Shown piece after piece: positions 1-7,299 of a stretch of 38,422 bases of DNA. The DNA is from Burkholderiales bacterium (lineage in GTDB: Bacteria > Pseudomonadota > Gammaproteobacteria > Burkholderiales > JAEUOS01). The notes under the pieces are model-generated. The model saw nothing but the letters and a program-made list of their open reading frames with translations. It was not told where the DNA came from and searched no databases. The translations under genes were made by a program, and so were the position numbers. Numbering within the stretch: the stretch's first letter is position 1; the number at the start of each line of letters is the position of its first letter. The stretch spans positions 1-38,422 of the forward strand of contig CANJDH010000040.1 in assembly GCA_947473125.1 (NCBI GenBank). The letters are read 5' to 3'.

Positions 1-644
1 CGCAGGCCGTAGGGTAGGCTTGGGTGAAGGAGGTGTTCGCAGCTGCGCCAGAATTCGATGCGGTGCAGGTGCTTGACGCCGCTGTTTACTTGGGTAGCCG
101 TAGTGGGCCGGGGCGATGAGGCGCAGCGGGGCGCCGTGTTCCTCAGTTTGCTTCGGGCAGAGGTTGGCCGTCGAGGTGGTCGGCGAGGAGGGAGTCGCCG
201 CTGAAGGTCTTCGAGCGGCAGGCTGGTGCGGGCGCCATCCTGGGCGCGCAGCACGACGAAGCGCGCCGCAGCGGGGTCTGTGGCCGCTTGTCCGCTGGCG
301 GGGCCGGGCCGGCATAGCGGCACGACGATCTGTTCGTAGAAGTCGCCGTAGTACTCAATGCGGCGCACGCCGCCCCACTGCAGGCCGCGGCGGGTCCAGG
401 TGGTGACGCAGTGAAAGTCCGAGGTTTGCTCTACGCGCGGGAGTTGCGCGAGCGGGTTGCGTACATCGGTGCCGACGTTGGTCGGGGAAGCTGTCGAAGG
501 CGTGGCGGCGTCGTTGCTGTCGGGAAAGCTGACGTGCAGGTCGATGCGCTCGGTCTGGCTGGGGAAGCGTGTCGCGAACGGGGTGAGGCCGAAGCGCGGG
601 AAGTCAGGGCGTTCGCGTTGGCCGGGGGGTAGGGCGCTACGCAT
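1..644 (-). pseudogene. Decayed sulfite-oxidase-like molybdopterin oxidoreductase (frameshifted, runs off the window)
   Basis: Reading the minus strand from the ATG at 642-644 gives a start typical of bacterial sulfite-oxidase-like proteins (RPDFPRFGL). It continues to the molybdenum-site motif SDFHCVTTW, whose Cys would be the Mo ligand, then WGGVRR and FVVLRAQDG...LPLED. Near 205-212 the reading shifts to a second frame (SGDSLLADHLDGQPLPEAN), which stops at TGA 143-145. Homology resumes in a third frame (EEHGAPLRLIAPAHYGY). It shifts again near 84-99 to VKHLHRIEFW. At least three frame breaks make it a pseudogene unless the sequence has errors. The family (oxidoreductase molybdopterin-binding domain) oxidises small substrates using Mo-cofactor. 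The N-terminus looks nearly complete; the C-terminus lies outside the window. The family call is from recognised motif order, not a search. Confidence 0.8.
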
Positions 645-671
645 CACAGACTGGGGTCGCAGCTCGGTCGA

Positions 672-1046
672 TCAGGCGGCAAGCCCTCCTTCTGTCGGCC
701 GGATGAGACTTTCCGCCGGAATCCCGAGATTCTTGTGCAGGCGCCAGATCATCTTGAGCGAGAGAGGCCGCTTGCGGTTGAGCACCTCGTAGATGCGATT
801 GGGGGCGCCGATCATCGGCACCAGGTCTTTGACAGAGAGGCCGCGCTGCTCCATCGCGAATTTGATCGCTTCTACGGGATCAGGCAAGTCGATGGCGTAG
901 TGTTTGCGCTCATAGGCTTCGACCAGCGTGACCAGCACATCGAGCCGCTCGCCTTCCGGCGAGTTGAGCTTGGCCATCATCAAGGCTTCGATTTCCTTGA
1001 GGGCAGCACGATGGTCGGCTTTCGTCTTGATGGGTTTGATATTCAT
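672..1046 (-). CDS. higA: HigA-type antitoxin, helix-turn-helix regulator
   Basis: 124 aa. The C-terminal half (about residues 58-112) is a predicted XRE/HigA-like helix-turn-helix region with the segment GLSVKDLVPMIG followed by NRIYEVLNRKRPLSL, as in HigA antitoxins. The N-terminal half is predicted helical. It starts 12 bp downstream of the HigB-like toxin stop, in the toxin-first order typical of higBA. A GAGGT ribosome-binding site lies just upstream of the ATG at 1044-1046. The expected role is to bind and neutralise the toxin and to repress the operon with it. The type of system follows from both partners being recognisable; activity is not shown by sequence. Confidence 0.88.
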   Translation of the reverse strand: MNIKPIKTKADHRAALKEIEALMMAKLNSPEGERLDVLVTLVEAYERKHYAIDLPDPVEAIKFAMEQRGLSVKDLVPMIGAPNRIYEVLNRKRPLSLKMIWRLHKNLGIPAESLIRPTEGGLAA

Positions 1047-1058
1047 GGCTTACCTCGT

Positions 1059-1361
1059 TCAAATCGTTTGCGCGTAGATGTCGTCATACTCGGCGTGGCT
1101 GCCGATGAAGCGGATGTACACCACGCGATACGGGTAGTTGATCCAAACCACCAGGCGGTAATGATTGCCAGCAATGTTGAACACCACCCGGTTATCTTTG
1201 AGAATGCTGGCGTTGCCAAAATCCGCCTTCACACTTGCCGGAGACGCCCAGTCGGCCTTGAGCGCGTGACGGTACCAGGCTAGTGCCGCTTCCTTCGCGC
1301 CCGCGCCTGCCGGGTTATTTGTCCAATAAGCCTTTAAGGTCGAGAGGGAAATGACGCGCAT
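1059..1361 (-). CDS. higB: HigB-type toxin, mRNA interferase
   Basis: 100 aa, the usual size for the HigB_toxin family (RelE-like fold). The protein opens MRVISLSTLKAYW and carries the conserved blocks NRVVFNIAGNHYRL (about 57-70) and VYIRFIGSHAEYD (about 81-93). Members cleave ribosome-bound mRNA. A longer ATG reading from 1412 exists but adds 17 non-family residues across a palindrome that looks like the operator, so the start at 1361 is preferred. It is followed by higA after 12 bp. No strong Shine-Dalgarno is visible before the ATG. Confidence 0.88.
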   Translation of the reverse strand: MRVISLSTLKAYWTNNPAGAGAKEAALAWYRHALKADWASPASVKADFGNASILKDNRVVFNIAGNHYRLVVWINYPYRVVYIRFIGSHAEYDDIYAQTI

Positions 1362-1376
1362 AGTGTGAAAGGATAG

Positions 1377-1389
1377 TCCCAAATTGGGA
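1377..1389. promoter_or_regulatory. Palindrome upstream of higB, candidate HigA operator
   Basis: TCCCAAATTGGGA is a perfect 6-bp inverted repeat around one central base. It lies 15 bp upstream of the higB start. Toxin-antitoxin operons are usually autorepressed at such dyads, so this is the natural HigA binding candidate. Binding itself is inferred. Confidence 0.5.
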
Positions 1390-1459
1390 TATGGGCAAGT
1401 CAAATTCGCCAAATGTAGTCAGGTCTAATCCGGTTCAATCAGGTCATTATTCGGGTGTC

Positions 1460-1660
1460 ATGAAAACCGAGACCATCCAAATCACGCCAGAATTGCTCAT
1501 GTTGTTGAGCGAGGTGGACGAGTTCAAGGGCGCTTGGCACGCCTTGGACACGCTGGCACTTGAGCGTTTGAATTTGCTGCGGCGCGTGGCCACGATCGAG
1601 AGAATCGGCTCATCACTCGCATCGAAGGCAGCAAGCTCTCCGCTCGGAACGCCGCAGCCT
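1460..1660 (+). pseudogene. 5' remnant of a Fic-family protein gene, frameshifted and truncated
   Basis: From ATG 1460 the frame reads MKTETIQITPELL, then EVDEFKGAWHALDTLALERL and RRVATIERIGSS, which resembles the N-terminal region of Fic/DOC-family AMP-transferase proteins. Right after IGSS, near 1611-1614, one base appears to be missing. The expected continuation TRIEGSKLSARN is readable in the next frame. It then stops abruptly where the opposite-strand MFS gene ends at 1660. The catalytic Fic motif (HPFxxGNGR) is absent. The gene is therefore both frameshifted and cut off. The original reading frame runs on to 1729, but that tail is just antisense to the transporter. Confidence 0.7.
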
Positions 1661-2943
1661 CAGGCAGTGCGTTGCTCGTGCTGCAGGTTCGGCAGCAGCC
1701 AGGCCGCCAGGCCGATCACCGGCAGGTAGGAGCAGAGCTGGTAGGCGAACACGATGCCGCGCGCGTCGGCGACGGCGCCGACCATCGCTGCGCCCAGCCC
1801 GCCCATGCCGAAGGCGGCGCCGAAGAACGCACCGGACACCAGGCCGACACGGCCCGGCAGTAGTTCGTAGGCGTAGACCAGGATCGCCGGAAACGCCGAG
1901 GCCATGAGCAGGCCGATGATGATGATCAGCACCGAGGTCCAGAACAGGTTTGCGTAGGGCAGGGCGAGCGTGAAGGGCAGCGTGCCGAGGATGGAAATCC
2001 AGATCATCGGCAGCCGGCCTACGCGGTCGGTGAGGGTGCCGCCGACCATGGTGCCGACCGCGATCGCCGCCATGAAGATGAACAACTGCACCTGCGCGGC
2101 CTGCACCGACAGTTGAAACCGGTCGATCAGGTAGAAGGCGAAAAACGAGGTCAGGGACGAGCTGTAGACGTGCTTGGAAAACACCAGCAGCATGAGCACG
2201 CAGACCAGGAAGATCGCGCGCCCGCGCGGCACACCTTGCGCGGCGGCGCTTGCACGCGCCGCACCCTGCGCGCGCTGCAGTCGTGCCGAGTACCAGGTGC
2301 CTACCCTGGTCAGCAAGATGATGGCCAGCAGCGCGATCACCGAAACCCAGGCAATTGCGCCCTGGCCGCGCGGCAGCACAAGGAATGCCGCCAACAGCGG
2401 CCCGGCCGCGCTGCCGACGTTGCCGCCGACCTGGAACAGGGCCTGCGAGAACCCGTAGCGCTGGCCTGCTGCGAGGCGCGCGACCCTCGATGCTTCAGGA
2501 TGGAACACCGCTGATCCGATGCCGATCAACGCCGCCGCGAGCAGCACCGTCGCGTACTGGACGGCCATCGAGAGCAGGATGAGGCCGATCAGCGTCGATC
2601 CCATGCCGAAGGCCAGCGAGTACGGCTGCGGCTTGCGGTCGGTCCACATGCCGATCGTCGGTTGCAACAGCGACGCGGTGAGCTGGGTGGCCAGCGTGAT
2701 CAGGCCGAGCTGCGTGAAGTCGAGGTGCAGATCCTGTTTCAGCAAGGGATACAGCGCCGGGATCAGCGACTGCATGAGGTCGTTGAGCAGGTGGCAAAAG
2801 CTGAGCGTGATCAGGATCGGGAACACCACGGCCTGGGTCGACACCGGCGCGGCCGTCCCTGCGGAACTCGGGCCTGACATGGCGGCATCGGCGGTTGCGG
2901 TCTTGTGCATCGGCTGCGCTCGTGTAACGTGAACAGCCGGCAT
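1660..2943 (-). CDS. MFS transporter, Fsr (fosmidomycin resistance)-like
   Basis: 427 aa with about twelve hydrophobic segments, an inner-membrane major facilitator. The N-terminal segment HLLNDLMQSLIPALYPLLK and the loop GMWTDRKPQPYSLAFG resemble the Fsr drug-efflux subfamily. The loop DRVGRLP near mid-protein is the second-half MFS signature. The start at 2943 gives a hydrophilic leader of about 35 residues; ATG at 2910 is an alternative, and neither has a strong ribosome-binding site. It is transcribed divergently from the Bug receptor and ends against the Fic remnant. The substrate cannot be told from sequence. Confidence 0.85.
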   Translation of the reverse strand: MPAVHVTRAQPMHKTATADAAMSGPSSAGTAAPVSTQAVVFPILITLSFCHLLNDLMQSLIPALYPLLKQDLHLDFTQLGLITLATQLTASLLQPTIGMWTDRKPQPYSLAFGMGSTLIGLILLSMAVQYATVLLAAALIGIGSAVFHPEASRVARLAAGQRYGFSQALFQVGGNVGSAAGPLLAAFLVLPRGQGAIAWVSVIALLAIILLTRVGTWYSARLQRAQGAARASAAAQGVPRGRAIFLVCVLMLLVFSKHVYSSSLTSFFAFYLIDRFQLSVQAAQVQLFIFMAAIAVGTMVGGTLTDRVGRLPMIWISILGTLPFTLALPYANLFWTSVLIIIIGLLMASAFPAILVYAYELLPGRVGLVSGAFFGAAFGMGGLGAAMVGAVADARGIVFAYQLCSYLPVIGLAAWLLPNLQHEQRTA

Positions 2944-2966
2944 TATCCGGCAATCCCGTTGATCAT

Positions 2967-2997
2967 TGATGGGTCATGCGGTCACTGAGGCCCATCA
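2967..2997. promoter_or_regulatory. Inverted repeat in the divergent MFS / Bug intergenic region
   Basis: TGATGGG at 2967-2973 and CCCATCA at 2991-2997 form a perfect 7-bp inverted repeat separated by 17 bp. It lies between two divergent genes and just upstream of a TATGAT hexamer (3005-3010) that could be a -10 element for the Bug gene. It may be an operator, but no regulator gene is adjacent. Confidence 0.3.
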
Positions 2998-3051
2998 TTT
3001 GGCCTATGATGCGATTCCCTTTATCCCATCCCCTCTTGCCCGGGATTCAAC

Positions 3052-4065
3052 ATGCGCAACTTTGCGGCAACCAAACTCACCGCGCCGAGCCTGCGTCGCC
3101 GCAAGGCCCTCGCGCTTCTGGGCGGCCTGCTGTGCGTGCCGGGCAGCGTGCGTGCCCAGGCGTTTCCGACGCGTCCGGTGCGCATCATCGTGCCGTTCGT
3201 GGCCGGCGGTTCGTCCGACGTGGTCGCGCGCGCGTTCGCGCCGCGGCTCTCGACCATTCTCGGCCAGCCGGTCGTGATCGAAAATCTTCCCGGTGCAGCC
3301 GGCAATATCGCCGTGGATGTGACTGCCCGCGCCGCGCCGGATGGGCACACCATGCTGCTCGGCTCGCCGGGTGGTGTCATCGTCAATCCGCTGCTCTACC
3401 GGCAGCTCAAGACCATTCCGCTGCGTGACCTGACGCCGGTGTCAATGGTCGGCCATCTGGAACATGCGATCACCGTCACGCGCAACTTCCCGGCAACCAC
3501 TCTTTCCGGCTTTATCGAATACGCACGTGCCAACCCAGGGCGGGTGAGCTACGGCTCGGCCGGCACCGGCACCACCACACACCTGGCGGGCGCCCTGTTC
3601 GCCCTGCGCGCCGGCATCAGCCTGCAGCACGTCGGCTACCGCGGCTCGGCGCAGGCGATGACCGACCTCATCTCCGGAACCATCCAGGCGATGTTCGACC
3701 TGCTGCCGTCGTCGATCAGCCAGATTCGCGGTGGCCTGATTCGGACGCTGGCGACCACCGGCACTGCGCGGTCCGCGCAATTGTCCGACGTGCCGACCGT
3801 GATCGAGGCCGGCCTGCCGGGGTTTTCGACCACCTCGTGGCATGTGCTGATGGCGCCTGCGGGTACGCCTGCGCCCATCGTCGAGGCGCTCAGCGCGGCG
3901 ATTGGTCAGGCGCTGCGCGATGCAGATGTGATCAGCCGCCTGCTCGCGATGGGCGAGACGTCGACGCCCACCACGCCGGACGCCACCGCGCAGTTCCTCA
4001 AGAGCGAGGCGGTGCGCTGGACCGAGGTGATACGTGCCGGCAACATCACCCTTGACAATTCCTAG
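3052..4065 (+). CDS. Bug-family tripartite tricarboxylate transporter substrate-binding protein
   Basis: 337 aa. The N-terminus has an arginine-rich stretch (SLRRRKALALLGG) and a hydrophobic core ending in VRAQAFPTRP, a signal peptide that looks Tat-like because of the paired arginines. The mature protein has the Bug signatures FPTRPVRIIVPF, GGSSDVVAR, GQPVVIENLPGAAG and the later GYRGSAQAMTDLISG and GLPGF blocks. Bug proteins are periplasmic receptors for carboxylates and other small metabolites, often without adjacent membrane subunits, as here. A 2OG-oxygenase-like gene follows after 45 bp, probably co-transcribed. The ligand is unknown. Confidence 0.93.
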   Translation: MRNFAATKLTAPSLRRRKALALLGGLLCVPGSVRAQAFPTRPVRIIVPFVAGGSSDVVARAFAPRLSTILGQPVVIENLPGAAGNIAVDVTARAAPDGHTMLLGSPGGVIVNPLLYRQLKTIPLRDLTPVSMVGHLEHAITVTRNFPATTLSGFIEYARANPGRVSYGSAGTGTTTHLAGALFALRAGISLQHVGYRGSAQAMTDLISGTIQAMFDLLPSSISQIRGGLIRTLATTGTARSAQLSDVPTVIEAGLPGFSTTSWHVLMAPAGTPAPIVEALSAAIGQALRDADVISRLLAMGETSTPTTPDATAQFLKSEAVRWTEVIRAGNITLDNS

Positions 4066-4110
4066 CGTGTCCTTGAGAGGACGCTTGCCACGCCACCGGA
4101 GGATGCACCG

Positions 4111-5157
4111 ATGACACAGCCGGCCCCATCGCTTGCTCCCACGCTGCCGCCGATCATTGCGGGGGCCCGCGACGAGATTCCCGTGCTCGATCTGGCCCCC
4201 TTGCGGCGCGCCGCGCCGGGTGCACGCGAAGCTCTGGCTGCCGAGCTGCGCCATGTGTTCGAGAACGTCGGCTTTTACTTCATCACCAACCACGGCGTGC
4301 CGCAAGACCTGGTCGATCGCATGTTCGAGGAAGTCAAGCGCTTTCACGCCCAGCCGGTCGAAGCCAAGCTCAAGCTCAAGATCAACCAGCATAACGTCGG
4401 CTACATGCCGATGCGCGGCGCGACCACGCGCCACAGCCAGCTGAGCCTGCGCAACAAGCCGAACCTGAACGAGGCCTTCTTCGCCAAGCGCGATTTGCCG
4501 CCCGACCATCCCGACGTGATCGCCGGCAAACCGTTCCGTCCGGCCAACCAATGGCCGGATGATCTGCCCGGCTTTCGCGAAACCGTGGTGGCCTACCAGA
4601 ACGCGCTCGAGGGCGTCGCCACGTCGTTGCTGCCGGCCTACGCGCTCGCACTCGACCTGCCCGCCAACGCCTTCGACGAAGCCTTTCGCGAGCCGACCTA
4701 CACGTTGCGCATGACCCACTACCCGCAACAGGAGGTGGAAGAAGAGGGCGAGTTTGGCCTCGCACCGCACACCGACACCTCGTTCATGACCTTGCTTGCG
4801 CAGAACCGCATTCCGGGTCTGGCGATTCGCCTGCCGTCGGGCAAGTGGATCGACGCACCGGCAATCGACGGTGCATTCCTGGTCAACGGTGGCGATCTGC
4901 TGCGGCGCTGGACCAACGACCGGTTCCTGGCAACGCCGCACCGCGTGGCCAATCGCAGCGGCCAGCCGCGCTATGCGATCCCGCTGTTCTTCGACTGCGG
5001 CACCGAATACGTGATGAAGCCCTTCGCGAGCTGCATCGGGCCGGACAATCCGTGCCACTACGATCCGATTACCTACGTCGAGTACATCACCTGGTACCGC
5101 AACCAGAACTTTGACCACGCGCGCGGCAAGGATGGCGTGGCGCTGGCGGCTTCGTAA
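4111..5157 (+). CDS. Isopenicillin N synthase-family non-haem Fe(II) oxygenase
   Basis: 348 aa, the normal length for the IPNS / 2-oxoglutarate Fe(II) oxygenase superfamily. The N-terminal DIOX_N region reads IPVLDLAPL...NVGFYFITNHGVP. The iron facial triad is visible: H220 and D222 in HTDTSFMTLL, and H277 in TPHRV. The segment that binds the 2OG carboxylate in this family is usually RxS; here it is R287-Y-A289. GGDLLRRWTNDRF precedes the second His. A GGAGG ribosome-binding site sits 8 bp before the ATG. It follows the Bug receptor by 45 bp, suggesting uptake and oxidation of the same compound. The substrate is unknown; these enzymes hydroxylate, desaturate or cyclise. Confidence 0.9.
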   Translation: MTQPAPSLAPTLPPIIAGARDEIPVLDLAPLRRAAPGAREALAAELRHVFENVGFYFITNHGVPQDLVDRMFEEVKRFHAQPVEAKLKLKINQHNVGYMPMRGATTRHSQLSLRNKPNLNEAFFAKRDLPPDHPDVIAGKPFRPANQWPDDLPGFRETVVAYQNALEGVATSLLPAYALALDLPANAFDEAFREPTYTLRMTHYPQQEVEEEGEFGLAPHTDTSFMTLLAQNRIPGLAIRLPSGKWIDAPAIDGAFLVNGGDLLRRWTNDRFLATPHRVANRSGQPRYAIPLFFDCGTEYVMKPFASCIGPDNPCHYDPITYVEYITWYRNQNFDHARGKDGVALAAS

Positions 5158-5165
5158 CCGACTTC

Positions 5166-5212
5166 CGAGGCGGACACGGCGTGCCTGTTGCACCCGCGTA
5201 GCGCCGTCCTCG
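5166..5212. other. Imperfect hairpin between convergent genes
   Basis: CGAGG (5166-5170) with ACGGCG (5176-5181) can pair with CGCCGT (5202-5207) and CCTCG (5208-5212), leaving a 5-base bulge and a 20-base loop. It lies between two convergent genes, where a terminator would be expected, but no T-run follows on either strand. Confidence 0.3.
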
Positions 5213-5253
5213 CACGATCACATCAGGGACATCAGGGCACCACGATTGCGCTG

Positions 5254-6519
5254 CTACTTGGCAGGCGCGTTTGACTGAGGAGCTTCGAGGACGCGCGTCG
5301 CCACCAGCCCGAACACCAGCCCCCAGAACGCGGCGCCGATGCCAAAGATCGGCACGTCCGCCACGGTAACCAGAAAGCACACCAGCGCCCCCAGCGTGTA
5401 TTGGTCGCGGAAGGAAGACACAAACGCGGTTTGCAGCACGCGCAGCATGGCCAGACCCGCCAGCGTGGCGATGAAGGCCGGCGGCATCGCCAGCATGAGG
5501 CGCGTGAAGAAGGGCGCGAACAGCCCGAAGCCCAGGCCGAGAATGGCGACGAGGATCGCCGAGGTGTACTGCCGCTCCTTCTCGCCGCTGGACGAGATGA
5601 GCGCGTTCACCGGGCCGGTAAGGCAGGTCGAGACCGTGCCGACCAGGCCCGAGACAAACGCGCCCACACCGCAGGCGATGGTAATGGCGTTGATCGGCGG
5701 GTTGTGGCCATTGGCGCGCAAAATCGCGATGCCCTGGCCGTTCTGCACCACCAGCACGGTGATGGCGAGCGGTACCACCAGTTCGAACATCGCCGTCCAG
5801 CTGAACTGCGGCGTGTAAAGGTTGGGTTGCACCATGCCGAAGAGCGCGCCGGCTGGCGGCTTGTAGGCGCCGAGCAGCCACACCGCAACGGCACCCACCA
5901 CCAGTGCACCGACCAGCGGCGGGAACACGCGCGCCACGCGCGGCCACACTGTGAGGCCGACGAACACCAGCGTCATTGGCAGCGCCACCCAGAGCTGCTC
6001 GTGAAAGGCGCGCACCAGGTCAAGGCCGAAACGCAGGAACACGCCAGCCACCATCGCCATCACGATCGGCATCGGCACGGCGTCCATGGCGCGCTTGACC
6101 CAGCCCGAAAGGCCGAGCACCAGCATCAGCACACCGGTGGCGAGGAAAGCGCCGATCACCTCGGGAAAGGTGAGGTGCGTGAGTGCCGGGCCGACCAGCA
6201 CCGCGCCGGGGATGCTCCAGAACAGCACCAGCGGCTGGCGGTAATAGAGCGAGAGCGCAATGGTGAAAAAGCCGTTCAGAAAGAACGCGCCGAAAATCCA
6301 CGACGAAATGTCGGATTCGGACAAGCCGCCGCGCGCGCCGGTGGTGAGGATGATCGCTACCGGGCCGGTGCAGGCGAACAGGAAGCCGACCACGGCGTTG
6401 AGCGCATAGACGCCGCCGAAATCGGCGAAGAAGCCGCCCGCAGCAGCAGAGTTTGTGGCCGATGAGGTGGCCGATGCGGCGGCCGGCGGCCGTGCCGGCG
6501 CTTCGAACGGGTTGCGCAT
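5254..6519 (-). CDS. benE: BenE-type benzoate/H+ symporter family transporter
   Basis: 421 aa with about twelve hydrophobic segments, an inner-membrane protein. Family-like blocks include GFLFACTGPVAIILT, FWSIPGAVLVGPAL and GQGIAILRANGHNPPINAIT. There is also GLVGTVSTCLTGPVNAL and near the end FRDQYTLGALVCFLVTVADV. The family is known for aromatic acid uptake. A GTG codon three bases upstream (6520-6522) is an alternative start. It is convergent with the oxygenase at 4111. No ben catabolic genes lie beside it, so benzoate as substrate is only a family-level guess. The small cyclic-nucleotide-binding gene starts upstream on the same strand, 58 bp before it. Confidence 0.88.
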   Translation of the reverse strand: MRNPFEAPARPPAAASATSSATNSAAAGGFFADFGGVYALNAVVGFLFACTGPVAIILTTGARGGLSESDISSWIFGAFFLNGFFTIALSLYYRQPLVLFWSIPGAVLVGPALTHLTFPEVIGAFLATGVLMLVLGLSGWVKRAMDAVPMPIVMAMVAGVFLRFGLDLVRAFHEQLWVALPMTLVFVGLTVWPRVARVFPPLVGALVVGAVAVWLLGAYKPPAGALFGMVQPNLYTPQFSWTAMFELVVPLAITVLVVQNGQGIAILRANGHNPPINAITIACGVGAFVSGLVGTVSTCLTGPVNALISSSGEKERQYTSAILVAILGLGFGLFAPFFTRLMLAMPPAFIATLAGLAMLRVLQTAFVSSFRDQYTLGALVCFLVTVADVPIFGIGAAFWGLVFGLVATRVLEAPQSNAPAK

Positions 6520-6577
6520 CACCGGGCCCGCATGCTGCCGTGGGGATTAGGCAGTGGCCGAGTGACGCGCGGCGACA

Positions 6578-7048
6578 TCAGGCGCCGATCTGGTGGTGCT
6601 TGGACATCATGTCCTGCATGTTGATGTTGGCCATCACCAGGCGCTCGGCGAGGATCGCCGAAAGATTCGACATCGTGTAGTAACCGATGCGCGGTACATC
6701 GCGCATCAACTGCTTGAGCGGCGCGCAGGGGATGGCGAGGATGGTGACATCTTCAAGCGCGCGTACCCGGGCGCTGCGGCGATGGCCGAACAAGGCCAGC
6801 TCGCCGAACACGTCTCCCTGCATGACTTCGTAGGCGCGCTGGCGATAGGTGTTCTCGCCGATGCGAACGTCGATCCCCACCATGCCGTGCGGCAGGATGA
6901 AGAGCTCGTCGCCGGTGCTGCCTTCTTCCATGATCACGCTGTCTTTTTTGAAGGCTTTTTCCGTGCACAGCGCGACGATCTTGTTGATGTCCTCGTCGGA
7001 AACATTGCGGAACAGCTCGGTTGCCTTGACGATGTCGAATTGATTCAT
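6578..7048 (-). CDS. Single-domain cyclic nucleotide-binding protein
   Basis: 156 aa made up almost wholly of one CNMP-binding domain. The phosphate-binding cassette reads GDVFGELALFGHRRSARVRA, close to the canonical FGE(L/I)AL...R-A pattern with its Glu and Arg. No helix-turn-helix follows; instead there is a helical tail with NLSAILAERL and a Met-rich end. It therefore looks like a signalling or regulatory module rather than a CRP-type transcription factor. The start at 7048 has AGGA about 9 bases upstream. A longer frame to 7144 adds low-complexity residues before the family start. Ligand and partner are unknown. It lies upstream of the BenE gene on the same strand. Confidence 0.85.
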   Translation of the reverse strand: MNQFDIVKATELFRNVSDEDINKIVALCTEKAFKKDSVIMEEGSTGDELFILPHGMVGIDVRIGENTYRQRAYEVMQGDVFGELALFGHRRSARVRALEDVTILAIPCAPLKQLMRDVPRIGYYTMSNLSAILAERLVMANINMQDMMSKHHQIGA

Positions 7049-7228
7049 GGGGCGATTTTCCTGGGGTAAGGTGAATTGTGTGTGGGCGAAGGGGCAGCGG
7101 GACGGTGTTTGGTGTGCCTCGTTTGGCAGCGCGCGCACTCTCAATCATACCGTTTGTCAGGGCGAGGAGTGGATGCTTGAGGCACGATGAGTGGCTGCGC
7201 AGGGGGCGGTGTGCCTCCGGGGCCTCCC

Positions 7229-7234
7229 TATAAT
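7229..7234 (+). promoter_or_regulatory. Candidate -10 element (TATAAT) for the FAD monooxygenase gene
   Basis: A perfect TATAAT lies at 7229-7234 in the divergent spacer. Transcription would start near 7241, downstream of the in-frame ATG at 7237 but upstream of TTG 7300. No good -35 hexamer is visible. Confidence 0.45.
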
Positions 7235-7299
7235 CGATGGTTAGCTTCGCCGTTCTGATCTGCCGAACGTCGCCATTCCACCTCCTCTTCAGGACTTTC

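Noticed and set aside
116-792. Plus-strand open frames at the left edge
   Set aside because: They are antisense to the molybdoenzyme pseudogene and higA and have no recognisable features.
3442-5193. 583-aa open frame on the minus strand
   Set aside because: It is antisense to the Bug and IPNS-like genes, both of which have clear family motifs; its composition is Arg/Gly/Val-rich with no domain.
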